Shown: piece after piece, positions 1-8,615 of the stretch
Numbering within the stretch: position 1 is the stretch's first letter
How the letters are laid out: every line of letters starts with the position of its first letter
Assembly: GCA_964469905.1 (NCBI GenBank)
Contig: CAYXZW010000039.1
Span: 1 to 28,164 of the forward strand
Reading direction: 5' to 3'
Origin: MVRV01 sp964469905
GTDB taxonomy: Bacteria > Desulfobacterota > Syntrophia > Syntrophales > Smithellaceae
Length of the DNA: 28,164 nucleotides
Translations under genes and position numbers: made by a program
Notes under the pieces: model-generated
The model's input: the letters and a program-made list of their open reading frames with translations, nothing else
What the model was told of the DNA's origin: nothing
Databases searched by the model: none

Positions 1-672
1 CAGGAAACAAAAGTTGCCGATGATAAATTTCCGCAGGCGGAATTTGCCGATCTTGGTTATGCGGTTACTTTTAAGGGTCATAAGCAGTACAGTGGTGTAG
101 CCATAATTTCCAGACAGAAGCCGCAAAAAGTTATCTTCGGTATGGAAAATGAAATAAGCGATGCGGAGCGAATTATTGCCGCGACCTTCGATGATCTCAC
201 CATAATTAATACCTATGTGCCGCAGGGGCAGGACAAGGATAGTTCGCAGTATGCATATAAGCTGGCCTGGTTCGGGCGTTTGAGAAAATATCTGATGAAA
301 CATTTTCAGCCGCAGAGTCCGCTCGTCTGGTGCGGCGATTTAAATGTTGCGCCCGAACAAATTGATGTTCATGATCCCCAAAGAATTCTCGGGCATGTCT
401 GCTTCAATCCGGAAGTATGGCAGGCCTATGAGGATGTTAAATCATGGGGCTTCGTCGATGTGTTCCGCCAGCATCATCCGGATGAGTCCGGTCATTACAC
501 TTTTTTTGATTACCGGGTGCGCGATGCCGTCAGCCGGAAATTGGGTTGGCGGGTCGATCATATTCTGGCGACGGAATCGCTGGCGGCGAGTTCAAAAAAT
601 TGCCGAATTGATTTATCGTCGAGGCTTGGTGAAAAACCGTCCGATCATGTTATTTTAGTGGCTGATTTTTAA
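1..672 (+). CDS. xth: Exodeoxyribonuclease III (5'-truncated by the window edge)
   Basis: AP endonuclease and 3'-5' exonuclease of base-excision repair, EEP (endonuclease/exonuclease/phosphatase) fold. The frame is open from base 1 and begins with QETK, the metal-binding glutamate motif that lies near residue 30 in the family, so roughly 30 N-terminal residues are upstream of the window; an internal ATG at 142 is not the true start. The other family motifs follow in order: NTYVPQG, WCGDLNVAP (catalytic Asp and Asn), GWRVDHIL and the terminal SDH containing the catalytic His. The gene ends with TAA at 670-672, and the next gene follows 17 bases later, suggesting co-transcription. Function is assigned with high confidence; only the N-terminus is unseen. 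Confidence 0.93.
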   Translation, partial: QETKVADDKFPQAEFADLGYAVTFKGHKQYSGVAIISRQKPQKVIFGMENEISDAERIIAATFDDLTIINTYVPQGQDKDSSQYAYKLAWFGRLRKYLMKHFQPQSPLVWCGDLNVAPEQIDVHDPQRILGHVCFNPEVWQAYEDVKSWGFVDVFRQHHPDESGHYTFFDYRVRDAVSRKLGWRVDHILATESLAASSKNCRIDLSSRLGEKPSDHVILVADF

Positions 673-689
673 CTGGGGGATTGCTGAAT

Positions 690-1214
690 ATGGATAAAAC
701 AAATGAAATTCGAAGAATTAATCTGGAAATATCGATGAAGTTCAGTAATATTGAGGTGCATCTGACGCATGCTAAAAGCATAGCGGGGCTTTTCGAAACG
801 TTGTTTGCCGGCATTGAGAAAGAATTTGCCGTGCCCTTTGTCTGGCTTACGCTGGTGGATAACGAAAATACCGCCCCCCTTATTGCCGCCGTGCAATCTT
901 CCGGTGCGCTGAAAAACAAGCTCAATGTTATTGGGCCGGCTTTATTTGAGAACATTATTCCTGCCGGGGTGCAACCGGTTTTGGCCAATAAAGAATTACA
1001 GCCCTATTATAAGCTGCTGCCTCCTGCTAATAAGTTTTTTGTTAAGTCTCTGGCCATCATACCATTTAAAGTTAATGATGAAATTGCCGGCAGCTGGAAT
1101 AACGGTGATGTTTCCAGCGAGCGCTATACGCCGGACATGGACACAAGTATGCTGCAAAAGCTGGCTCAAAAAGTTTCCTTGCGGCTGACCGAGCTTGTGT
1201 CCGGCAATAAATGA
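690..1214 (+). CDS. DUF484-like (GAF-fold) protein
   Basis: A 174-residue soluble protein with no signal peptide or membrane segment. The pattern of an N-terminal helix followed by a region around VPFVWLTLVD and a later SLAIIPF strand resembles the DUF484 family, whose C-terminal part adopts a GAF-like fold; the molecular role of the family is not well defined. The ATG at 690 is preferred over the in-frame TTG at 681 because a GGGGGA ribosome-binding sequence at 675-680 is nine bases upstream of the ATG. It lies directly downstream of the exonuclease III gene and probably shares its transcript. The family assignment comes from pattern recognition and is moderate; no ligand-binding residues could be picked out. 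Confidence 0.6.
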   Translation: MDKTNEIRRINLEISMKFSNIEVHLTHAKSIAGLFETLFAGIEKEFAVPFVWLTLVDNENTAPLIAAVQSSGALKNKLNVIGPALFENIIPAGVQPVLANKELQPYYKLLPPANKFFVKSLAIIPFKVNDEIAGSWNNGDVSSERYTPDMDTSMLQKLAQKVSLRLTELVSGNK

Positions 1215-1276
1215 TTTTATGAAAAGTCAGCAGGTGATCGCCTAATACCCCCCTCCACATTATTTTAATATACTTG

Positions 1277-1303
1277 TTGACGAATCAATTTAACTTGTAT
1301 AAT
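1277..1303 (+). promoter_or_regulatory. Sigma-70-type promoter of the GntR gene
   Basis: TTGACG at 1277-1282 and a perfect TATAAT at 1298-1303, spaced by 15 bases. An alternative -35, TTGTTG at 1274-1279, gives an 18-base spacer. The start codon of the GntR regulator lies about 40 bases downstream of the -10 box. Confidence 0.6.
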
Positions 1304-1320
1304 AGTACGTACAACTATAT
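1295..1320 (+). promoter_or_regulatory. Candidate GntR/HutC-type operator overlapping the -10 box
   Basis: A palindrome centres on GTACGTAC (1305-1312) and extends as an imperfect inverted repeat over about 24 bases. TTGTA at 1295-1299 is also mirrored by TACAA at 1310-1314. The core has the GT...AC layout known for HutC-subfamily GntR regulators. Its position over the -10 box of the regulator's own promoter suggests negative autoregulation, and possibly control of the acyl-CoA synthetase gene downstream. The symmetry is visible; the binding is inferred. Confidence 0.5.
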
Positions 1321-1345
1321 GACTTGGAAATGAGGAGCCGCTGTT

Positions 1346-2086
1346 TTGGAAACGGAAAAAGTAATTCTTAAAAATAAACGGATGTTGCTGCATTATCAAA
1401 TTGCGGATTATCTTCTGAATATGATGAAACACAGTGAAGCGCCGATCGATGGCAGGTTAATGTCCGAAGAAAGATTGAAAGATTTATTCGGCGTCAGCCG
1501 CGCCACAGTGAGGCATGCGCTCGACCATCTCTCCAGAAAGGGGATGATAGTCAAGAAGCAGGGTATGGGTAATTTTTGGACCACCGCCTCCTATCAATTA
1601 CGCAAAGAAAAACAGTCAGGTATCAATCGGAACATCTTTCAGATCAGTGAAAACATAAAGGTCAAATTCATTAGCAAAGAGCTGGAAAAGGCTCCCGCTG
1701 ACGTGGCTGAATTTCTGGGGCTGGATAAAGGCGCCAGGGTTTATAAGTTCCGGCGTCTGCGTTATTCGAATAATGAGCCCTTCAGCTTTACAATTAATTA
1801 TATGCCGAAAATCATCGGTGAGAAGATATTGAAGAAACATTTGCGGGAAATGATAATGATGGAGACATTGGAAAATGTTGTTGGTCTGGAACTGGGAGTT
1901 GTCGAGCATGAGGTGGAAATTAACCGGGCCAATCGGATGATCTCCGTTAATCTGGGTGTTGCCCCGCTCGATCCTGTTCTTACCGTGAAGACTTCGGTTT
2001 ATGATAAGAACCATCATCCCGTGGAAATAGCCTGGACTTATTTTGTCGAGAATAAATACAAATTCAAGGTAGTGCTCGATAAGTAG
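1346..2086 (+). CDS. GntR-family transcriptional regulator with UTRA effector domain
   Basis: Predicted one-component repressor of 246 residues. Residues about 15-80 form the GntR winged helix-turn-helix (LMSEERLKDLFGVSRATVRH, then the wing around KKQGMGNFW), and residues about 95-240 fit the UTRA ligand-binding domain of the HutC subfamily, including the EPFSFTINYMPK segment. The start is TTG at 1346, supported by GAGGAG at 1332-1337 eight bases upstream; the next in-frame ATG at 1382 lacks such a site. The acyl-CoA synthetase gene begins 63 bases after the stop, on the same strand, so the effector may be a short-chain acid or acyl-CoA. That link rests on context alone. Confidence 0.85.
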   Translation: METEKVILKNKRMLLHYQIADYLLNMMKHSEAPIDGRLMSEERLKDLFGVSRATVRHALDHLSRKGMIVKKQGMGNFWTTASYQLRKEKQSGINRNIFQISENIKVKFISKELEKAPADVAEFLGLDKGARVYKFRRLRYSNNEPFSFTINYMPKIIGEKILKKHLREMIMMETLENVVGLELGVVEHEVEINRANRMISVNLGVAPLDPVLTVKTSVYDKNHHPVEIAWTYFVENKYKFKVVLDK

Positions 2087-2149
2087 TTTATAGAAACAGT
2101 ATGTTGAGATCATTTGATATAATTATATTTTATTAAATAAGGGGGCATT

Positions 2150-4048
2150 ATGGCAGAAAAAATGAAGTTTGCAGACGTTTACAAGGAATCGGTGACTCAG
2201 CCCGATGTGTTTTGGTCAAGAGCCGGGGAAGACGTTAAATGGGTTAAAAAATGGGACAAAGTCCTCGACGACAGCAAAAAGCCTTTTTATAGCTGGTTTG
2301 CCGGTGGCGAGCTGAATACCTGCTACAATGCTGTTGATTATCATGTCGAAAATGGACGCGGTGATCAAACGGCAATTATTTATGACAGTCCGGTAACCGA
2401 TTCTGTTGCCAAATTAACTTATAAGGAATTGCTCGAGCAGGTGGCGAAGTTTGCCGGTGTGCTTCAGGGGATGGGTGTAGTGAAGGGCGATACGGTGATC
2501 ATTTACATGCCCATGATTCCGCAGGCAGTAGTTGCAGTTTTGGCTTGTGCAAGGTTAGGTGCAATTCATTCCGTCGTTTTCGGTGGCTTTGCTCCCAATG
2601 AATTGGCCATACGTATTAACGATGCCATGCCCAAGGTAATGGTTTCCGCATCCTGCGGTATTGAGGGGAAAAAGGTCATACCCTACAAGCCTCTGCTGGA
2701 CGAAGCCATCCGACTGGCGGAACACAAACCGCAAAAATCGATAATATTCCAGCGTCCACAGGTGTTGGCAGAAATGATTGCCGGTTTTGATTATGACTGG
2801 GAAGATATGATGAAAACTGCGGTGAGAGCAGATTGTGTGACGGTCGCCGCCACCGATCCGCTTTATATTCTTTATACCTCGGGAACAACCGGCAAGCCCA
2901 AAGGCGTTATGCGCGACAACGGCGGGCATGCCGTGGCCCTCAAATGGTCGCTGAAGCATGTTTATGATGTTCAGCCGGGTGATGTTTTCTGGGCGGCATC
3001 CGATGTCGGCTGGGTTGTCGGTCATTCTTACATCATGTATGCGCCGTTGCTTTGTGGTTGCACTACCATATTGTATGAAGGAAAACCAATCGGCACACCG
3101 GATCCGGGTGCCTTCTGGCGGGTGATTTCCCAGCATGGTGTGAAAGTTCTCTTTACTGCTCCGACAGCTTTCCGTGCCATTAAAAAGGAAGATCCCAATG
3201 GCGAGTATCTGCAAAAATATGACATCAAGACTCTGAAATATCTATTCCTGGCCGGTGAGAGGCTCGATCCCGATACCTACCACTGGGCGACTAATATGTT
3301 GAAAATTCCGGTGATTGATCACTGGTGGCAGACGGAAACAGGTTGGCCGATAGCCGCGAACTGCATGGGGATTGAGCCCTTCCCCATTAAAGCCGGTTCA
3401 CCGACTCGGGCTGTGCCGGGCTATAAAGTCGAAATTCTGGACAACAATGGAAAAGAACTGCCCAATGGGCAGGAAGGTTCCGTAGCTATTAAATTACCGC
3501 TTCCCCCGGGTTGCTTGCCCACATTGTGGAACGATGATAAACGTTATCTGGATTACGTCACCGAAGTTCCCGGCTACTATGTGACCGGTGATGGCGGATT
3601 TTACGATAAAGATGGTTATCTCTTTATCATGGGACGTATTGACGATGTTATTAATGTCGCCGGCCACAGGCTTTCCACGGGTTCCATGGAAGAAGTTATC
3701 TCCAAACATAAGGATATTGCTGAATGTGCCGTGTTTGGCATGAACGACCAGCTCAAAGGTGAAGTGCCGGTGGGATTCGCCGTTCTCAAAGCCGGTGTCA
3801 CCAGAGAACATGCCGAAATTGTCAAGGAACTGGTGCAAATGGTGCGTAATGATATCGGCGCTCTTGCTTGTTTCAAACAATGCGCTATTGTCAAAGCCTT
3901 GCCGAAAACCCGTTCCGGCAAGACTTTACGCAGCACGATGCGCAAAATCGTCAATCTGCAGGATTATGTAGTGCCTTCAACTATTGATGACCCGGCAGTT
4001 CTTGATGTGATAAAAGAAGCAGCCCAGAAACTGGCACAGGAAGCATAG
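2150..4048 (+). CDS. AMP-forming acetyl/propionyl-CoA synthetase (PrpE/Acs type)
   Basis: Interconverts a short-chain acid, ATP and CoA with acyl-CoA, AMP and PPi. At 632 residues it is full length for the ACS family. The phosphate-binding loop YTSGTTGKPKG lies at about 242-252, the adenylate motif around WWQTETG at about 395, and the catalytic lysine in PKTRSGK is K591, the residue controlled by acetylation in many ACS enzymes. The N-terminal ACAS domain and the GIEGKKVIPYKPLLDEAI segment look more like PrpE than classical Acs. A strong GGGGG ribosome-binding site precedes ATG 2150. In the syntroph Syntrophus aciditrophicus an AMP-forming acetyl-CoA synthetase is reported to run in the ATP-forming direction; whether this homologue does so is inference. 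A terminator closes the unit. Confidence 0.9.
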   Translation: MAEKMKFADVYKESVTQPDVFWSRAGEDVKWVKKWDKVLDDSKKPFYSWFAGGELNTCYNAVDYHVENGRGDQTAIIYDSPVTDSVAKLTYKELLEQVAKFAGVLQGMGVVKGDTVIIYMPMIPQAVVAVLACARLGAIHSVVFGGFAPNELAIRINDAMPKVMVSASCGIEGKKVIPYKPLLDEAIRLAEHKPQKSIIFQRPQVLAEMIAGFDYDWEDMMKTAVRADCVTVAATDPLYILYTSGTTGKPKGVMRDNGGHAVALKWSLKHVYDVQPGDVFWAASDVGWVVGHSYIMYAPLLCGCTTILYEGKPIGTPDPGAFWRVISQHGVKVLFTAPTAFRAIKKEDPNGEYLQKYDIKTLKYLFLAGERLDPDTYHWATNMLKIPVIDHWWQTETGWPIAANCMGIEPFPIKAGSPTRAVPGYKVEILDNNGKELPNGQEGSVAIKLPLPPGCLPTLWNDDKRYLDYVTEVPGYYVTGDGGFYDKDGYLFIMGRIDDVINVAGHRLSTGSMEEVISKHKDIAECAVFGMNDQLKGEVPVGFAVLKAGVTREHAEIVKELVQMVRNDIGALACFKQCAIVKALPKTRSGKTLRSTMRKIVNLQDYVVPSTIDDPAVLDVIKEAAQKLAQEA

Positions 4049-4130
4049 GATCACTGCCACCGCCTATGCGGGATAGTTCGACTAACCAATTCCAATGCGC
4101 TGCGCTTTTGCAATTGGAGTCTCACTAAAA

Positions 4131-4166
4131 AACCCCGTCCGGCAAAACACCGGGCGGGGCTTTTTT
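4131..4166 (+). terminator. Rho-independent terminator after the acyl-CoA synthetase gene
   Basis: Stem CCCCGTCCGG (4133-4142) pairs with CCGGGCGGGG (4150-4159) with one G-T pair and a 7-base loop, followed by TTTTTT at 4161-4166. A weaker hairpin lies just upstream (TCCAATGC at 4091-4098 against GCAATTGGA at 4110-4118, one bulge). The A-rich 5' flank may let it work in both directions, which would also serve the minus-strand gene ending at 4193. Confidence 0.9.
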
Positions 4167-4192
4167 AAAACTTTAACTATATATAAGGGGGG

Positions 4193-4468
4193 CTAACTAA
4201 TTAGTGTTTTCAGAGCGTCAACCACTGGTGCCGTGAAAAGGGCTACCAGTAAAGCATAAAGTGCAAAAGACCCGATGGCTTCACTTAAGTATAGTTTGGA
4301 ATATTTTTGCTTGAGGGAAACGATTATCAAACCACCGACTATCAGGCATCCCAGGTGAAAATATGGGAAAGTGCTGTTGTCTGTTGCACTGAATTGAGCA
4401 AAACTGAATGATGCGGTAGCCAGAACTACAAAAGCGACCAAAAACATTGTTTGAATCATCTTTTTCAT
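4193..4468 (-). CDS. Small exported membrane protein, unknown function
   Basis: Not recognised as a named family. The 91 residues show a clear Sec signal peptide (MKKMIQ, then a hydrophobic run ending ASFSFAQ, with likely cleavage near residue 24), a short polar linker, and two predicted transmembrane helices: HLGCLIVGGLIIVSL at about 43-57 and a second at about 66-88, separated by a basic loop (KQKYSKLY). The mature part therefore probably forms a two-helix hairpin in the inner membrane. The ATG is supported by an AGGA sequence eight bases upstream on the minus strand. The layout of signal peptide plus two helices recalls VirB2/TrbC pilins, but no conjugation or secretion genes are nearby, so that comparison is weak. 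It is transcribed towards the terminator at 4131-4166. Confidence 0.7.
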   Translation of the reverse strand: MKKMIQTMFLVAFVVLATASFSFAQFSATDNSTFPYFHLGCLIVGGLIIVSLKQKYSKLYLSEAIGSFALYALLVALFTAPVVDALKTLIS

Positions 4469-4734
4469 AAATCGAATCCTCCGTACATCTTCAGGAACTT
4501 TTCTTTTTGTTTATGAAATAAGTGTGCCAATTATGAACTCCAATTGCCGTTGTGTAGGTAAATAATGGAATATATGTAGTATTTAGATATATTTGTCTGA
4601 GTCGTTTCTTCAGTGTTGTTCAATTTCAGATGTTTTTATTGAAAGGAATGTTCAATGCTGTTGAAGAAATTAAATGAAACATTTAATTGCGCTATTACAG
4701 ATAGAGACTTTCCCGCGGCAATTGGGGCAGCAAG

Positions 4735-5037
4735 CTATAAAATCAGTTTTATTGCCCGGTGGGTTTTCAGGGCATCATAAATAGCCAGGCGTGTCTCTTC
4801 GTTATCTACTGATAACTCAACGTTAAGACTATGATATTTAGCTGTCTTGCTGCTGCGGGAAAGTGATAGCTTATATTCTTTGTCCCGGATGATTTCTGCT
4901 ACGGCACGCTGCATCTCGTCGGCATCAGGGCCGATGATCTTGTAGACCCAGCGGCAGGGGTATTCCAACTGAACTTTTTGATTTTCGTCGTCTGTCACTT
5001 CAATCCAGCCTTTCTTGATATGAATCCTAACACACAT
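4735..5037 (-). CDS. DUF493 family protein (YbeD-like)
   Basis: A 100-residue soluble protein. The LEYPCRWVYKIIGPDADEM segment followed by a SxSSKTAKYHSLNVEL strand and a final helix-strand pair (IYDALKTHRAIKLIL) matches the ACT-like alpha/beta fold of the DUF493/YbeD family, whose function is poorly defined. The N-terminal stretch of about 25 residues before the domain is slightly longer than usual. The start at 5037 lacks a well-placed ribosome-binding site (an AGGA lies about 15 bases upstream), so the true start may differ by a few codons. It is divergent from ileS; the 145-base gap between them probably holds both promoters (a possible weak ileS promoter is TTGAAA 5081-5086 with GATACT 5102-5107). 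Confidence 0.75.
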   Translation of the reverse strand: MCVRIHIKKGWIEVTDDENQKVQLEYPCRWVYKIIGPDADEMQRAVAEIIRDKEYKLSLSRSSKTAKYHSLNVELSVDNEETRLAIYDALKTHRAIKLIL

Positions 5038-5182
5038 CAGCAGAAAAACAATTCCTAATGTTCAGCTTATATGGTTGTGCTTGAAACTCCTTTGTTTCTG
5101 TGATACTGCACTGCGACGAATAAAGATAATGAACAAATACGCAATTTTGCTAATAATTAAATAGATTACAGGAGCAACAAAG

Positions 5183-7969
5183 ATGGACTACAAGACAAGT
5201 TTAAATCTTCCCAAGACCGATTTTCCGATGAAGGCGAATCTGGCGGCCAGAGAGCCGGAAATGCTTAAAAAATGGGAGGATATAGATATTTACGATCAAA
5301 TACGCCAGTCGGCCAAGGGGAAAAAACCATATATTCTGCACGATGGTCCTCCTTATGCCAACGGCAATATTCATTTGGGAACAGCCCTCAATAAGATTCT
5401 CAAAGACCTGGTAATTAAAACCAAAAACATGACCGGTTTTGATGGCGTTTATGTGCCGGGTTGGGATTGCCACGGTTTGCCTATTGAGCATCAGGTCGAT
5501 AAAGAACTGGGCGAGAAGAAAAGCAAAATGACACAGGCGGATAAAAGACGCGCCTGCCGCGTTTATGCCGGAAAATATGTCGATATCCAGCGCGAACAGT
5601 TTAAAAGACTTGGTGTTTTCGGTGAATGGGCCAATCCTTATTTAACAATGGCTTATCCTTATGAAGCGGCCACAGTTGCGGAATTCGGCAAGCTGTATCT
5701 CAATGGCAGTGTTTACAAGGGCAAGAAGCCGGTGTACTGGTGCGCCACCTGTAAAACAGCCCTGGCGGAAGCGGAAGTCGAATATGCTGATCATTCCACG
5801 CCATCCATCTATGTAAAATTTGCTTTTACTTCTGATGTGGGCCGGATCTTGCCTGCACTTTCAGGACAGAAAGTTCACATGGTTATCTGGACAACAACTC
5901 CCTGGACAATTCCGGCCAATCTGGCCATTGCTCTGAAAGATGATTTTATCTACGTTGCCGTGAAAATAGATGATGAAGTACTGATTATGGCCAAGGATCT
6001 GCTTGATTATTGCCTGGATGCCTTCGGCTACAGAAATAAAAATTATGAAATTCTGGATGAATTCACAGGTGCTGTTCTCGAAGGGCAGAAATGCGTTCAT
6101 CCTCTGATTAAAAAGGACAGCGTGCTGATTCTGGCGCCCTTTGTCACTCTCGATGCCGGTACAGGCGCCGTGCATATAGCCCCCGGCCACGGTCAGGAAG
6201 ACTATGAAATTGGTCTCACATACGGCCTGGATAATTATGCGCCGGTTGATGATGCCGGTCGGTTCACGGAAGATGTAGAGCATTTTGCCGGCCAGTTTGT
6301 TTTTGATGCCAATGATAATGTGATTAAAAAGTTGGCGGAAGTAGGAGCACTGCTGGGACATGTTCCCATGCAACATTCCTATCCGCATTGCTGGCGCTGC
6401 AAGGAGCCGATAATTTTCCGTTCGACCGAGCAGTGGTTCATCTCGATGGAGAAGAACGATTTACGCAAAAAAGCATTGAGTTCTATCGATTCGGTGCAGT
6501 GGATTCCGGCCTGGGGTCATGACCGTATCTACGGTATGGTCGAAAACCGTCCGGACTGGTGTATTTCACGCCAGAGACTGTGGGGTGTTCCCATTACAGT
6601 TTTCTATTGTGCCCACTGCAAGAAAGAAGTTCTGACTAAAGAAATGCTCGATTACCTGGTGGCATTGGTTGAAGTCAGCGGAGCTGATATCTGGTTTGAG
6701 AAAGAAGCCCGGGACTTGATGCCCGCAGGAACGATTTGTCCGCATTGCCAGAGTTCTGAATTTAACAAAGAAGTGAATATTCTGGATGTCTGGTTTGATT
6801 CCGGTGTCAGCCATGCCGCCGTTCTGGAAAAACGCCATGATTTGCGATCACCGGCCGATATGTATCTGGAAGGTTCCGATCAGCATCGGGGCTGGTTTCA
6901 TTCCTCACTGCTCGAATCGGTGGGTACACGAGGATGTGCACCCTACCTGAGCGTGCTTACCCATGGTTTTGTCGTTGACGGAAATGGTAAAAAAATGTCC
7001 AAGTCCGTGGGCAACACAATTGAGGCTGCTGAAGTCATCGACAAATATGGTGCGGAAATTCTGCGGCTCTGGGTGGCGGCGGAGGATTACACCGATGATA
7101 TCAGGATATCCGATGAAATCCTCAAGCGCCTGGTGGAAGCTTATCGCCGGATTCGCAATACCAGCCGTTTTATCCTCGGCAACCTCTACGATTTCTCTGT
7201 CGATTCCGATATGGTGGAATACGGGCAAATGGCGGAAATGGACAAATGGGCGCTGCACCGTTTGCAGGAAGTAATCAAGCGAGTTACTGAAGCGTACGAT
7301 AAGCATCAATTCCATGTTGTTTACTATACTCTTTACAATTATTGTACGGTGGATTTAAGTGCGATGTATCTGGATGTTTTAAAAGACAGGCTCTATACAA
7401 ATAAAGCAGCCTCCATAGCCCGCCGTTCGGGACAAACAGCCATGTTCACCATTTTAAAGGCGATGACTCAATTACTGGCTCCCATCCTGACCTTTACCGC
7501 CGAAGAAGTATGGGCTGCTTTACCCCAATGGAAAGACAAAGCAGTAAGCGTGCATATGACGCAGTTTCCCGAGCTGAATAATCAATACTTTAATGCTGAG
7601 TTGGGTGAGAGCTGGAAGATGATGATCGAGGCCAAAGCGGAAATTACCAAGGCCATCGAACAGGCCAGAAAAGAAAAGGTGATCGGCCATTCCCTCGATG
7701 CCCGGGTCAGTCTGCTGCCGCCTTCCAATCTGCGAGATTTTCTCGGAAGTCATCTGGAAGATTTACGCGCCTTGCTCATTGTTTCCCAATTGCGGCTCGT
7801 GGATAAACAGGAAGTGGCAAATCCTTATTCGAGCGAAGAAATAAAAGGATTAACCGTCGGTGTCGATAAGGCTCCGGGCGTTAAATGCGAACGCTGCTGG
7901 ATTTATGCTCAGGTGGGCAGCGACAAAGAGCACCCGACTGTATGCGACCGCTGTTTAACTAATTTGTAA
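5183..7969 (+). CDS. ileS: Isoleucyl-tRNA synthetase
   Basis: Class Ia aminoacyl-tRNA synthetase that charges tRNA-Ile and edits valine. The 928 residues are typical for the bacterial form. The HIGH-type motif is YANGNIHLG (H at residue 64), followed by the CP1 editing domain with WTTTPWTIPAN and a GxGAVHIAPGHG segment. The KMSKS loop is at 604-608, followed by the anticodon-binding helical domain. The C-terminal zinc finger has cysteines at 902, 905, 921 and 924. ATG 5183 has an AGGAG ribosome-binding site about eight bases upstream. It is followed by lspA, a pairing (ileS-lspA) common in proteobacteria. Nothing is unusual in the coding sequence. Confidence 0.98.
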   Translation: MDYKTSLNLPKTDFPMKANLAAREPEMLKKWEDIDIYDQIRQSAKGKKPYILHDGPPYANGNIHLGTALNKILKDLVIKTKNMTGFDGVYVPGWDCHGLPIEHQVDKELGEKKSKMTQADKRRACRVYAGKYVDIQREQFKRLGVFGEWANPYLTMAYPYEAATVAEFGKLYLNGSVYKGKKPVYWCATCKTALAEAEVEYADHSTPSIYVKFAFTSDVGRILPALSGQKVHMVIWTTTPWTIPANLAIALKDDFIYVAVKIDDEVLIMAKDLLDYCLDAFGYRNKNYEILDEFTGAVLEGQKCVHPLIKKDSVLILAPFVTLDAGTGAVHIAPGHGQEDYEIGLTYGLDNYAPVDDAGRFTEDVEHFAGQFVFDANDNVIKKLAEVGALLGHVPMQHSYPHCWRCKEPIIFRSTEQWFISMEKNDLRKKALSSIDSVQWIPAWGHDRIYGMVENRPDWCISRQRLWGVPITVFYCAHCKKEVLTKEMLDYLVALVEVSGADIWFEKEARDLMPAGTICPHCQSSEFNKEVNILDVWFDSGVSHAAVLEKRHDLRSPADMYLEGSDQHRGWFHSSLLESVGTRGCAPYLSVLTHGFVVDGNGKKMSKSVGNTIEAAEVIDKYGAEILRLWVAAEDYTDDIRISDEILKRLVEAYRRIRNTSRFILGNLYDFSVDSDMVEYGQMAEMDKWALHRLQEVIKRVTEAYDKHQFHVVYYTLYNYCTVDLSAMYLDVLKDRLYTNKAASIARRSGQTAMFTILKAMTQLLAPILTFTAEEVWAALPQWKDKAVSVHMTQFPELNNQYFNAELGESWKMMIEAKAEITKAIEQARKEKVIGHSLDARVSLLPPSNLRDFLGSHLEDLRALLIVSQLRLVDKQEVANPYSSEEIKGLTVGVDKAPGVKCERCWIYAQVGSDKEHPTVCDRCLTNL

Positions 7970-7979
7970 TTCCAATTCG

Positions 7980-8058
7980 CATTCAAGCGGCTCCTCGGAG
8001 TACGAAAAGAGTACGCCTGTGTTGCCTTCTCCTAGCCGCCGCGGTGTCATCTTGAATG
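7980..8058. repeat. Interrupted inverted repeat between ileS and lspA
   Basis: CATTCAAG at 7980-7987 is mirrored by CTTGAATG at 8051-8058, with a second nested pair GCGGCT (7987-7992) and AGCCGC (8034-8039). The interior carries GAGTAC twice as a direct repeat. No T-run follows, so it is not a classical terminator. It could be an intergenic repeat element or an RNA processing structure. Confidence 0.45.
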
Positions 8059-8077
8059 TAAAAGGGAATAAATATTC

Positions 8078-8584
8078 GTGAGGGAGCTTTTAGTGCAGAG
8101 AAACATCATTATTTTTATACTGGGTGCGGCAGTCATTATCGCACTTGATCAAATAACGAAGAATGCCATAACCTCCAGATTTCTGATGCATGAATCTTAT
8201 GCAGTGATCAATGGTTTTTTTAACCTGGTTTATGTGATGAATCCTGGTGCGGCTTTTGGATTTCTCGCCTCGGCCTCCACTACTTTCCGCTATGTTTTCT
8301 TCATCGGGATCACCTGTCTGGCTATTGTGCTGATTATTTATTATCTGGTAAAAAGTAAGCTCGGCAATATTGTCACGGTTCTATCTCTTACGCTGATTTT
8401 TGCCGGAGCAGTGGGCAATCTTATTGACCGGATTCGCTTTGGAGCCGTTGTGGATTTTCTCGATGTCTATATAGGCACCTGGCACTGGCCGGCGTTTAAT
8501 GTGGCTGATTCGGCAATTACCGTCGGGGCAATATTAATGATTTGGGAAATGATCATTAATGCCCAAAAGCGCAACATCTCTTGA
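8078..8584 (+). CDS. lspA: Lipoprotein signal peptidase (signal peptidase II)
   Basis: Inner-membrane aspartic protease that cleaves prolipoprotein signal peptides after lipid attachment. The 168 residues carry four predicted transmembrane helices, the conserved ALDQITK segment after the first helix, and both catalytic aspartates: D117 in GNLIDR and D144 in FNVADSAI. The GTG at 8078 is preceded by AAAGGGA at 8061-8067. A second GTG at 8093 with AGGGAG seven bases upstream is an equally reasonable start and would remove five residues, leaving the first helix intact. Its position directly after ileS is typical. Confidence 0.96.
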   Translation: MRELLVQRNIIIFILGAAVIIALDQITKNAITSRFLMHESYAVINGFFNLVYVMNPGAAFGFLASASTTFRYVFFIGITCLAIVLIIYYLVKSKLGNIVTVLSLTLIFAGAVGNLIDRIRFGAVVDFLDVYIGTWHWPAFNVADSAITVGAILMIWEMIINAQKRNIS

Positions 8585-8615
8585 AGCAAATCTTGGTCTT
8601 CAGGTTTAAAACACT

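Noticed and set aside
4508..4529. A minus-strand TGGCAC, N5, TTTCA sequence upstream of the small membrane protein gene, like a -24/-12 promoter.
   Set aside because: The essential GC of the -12 element is absent (TTTC instead of TTGC), and no activator site was seen.
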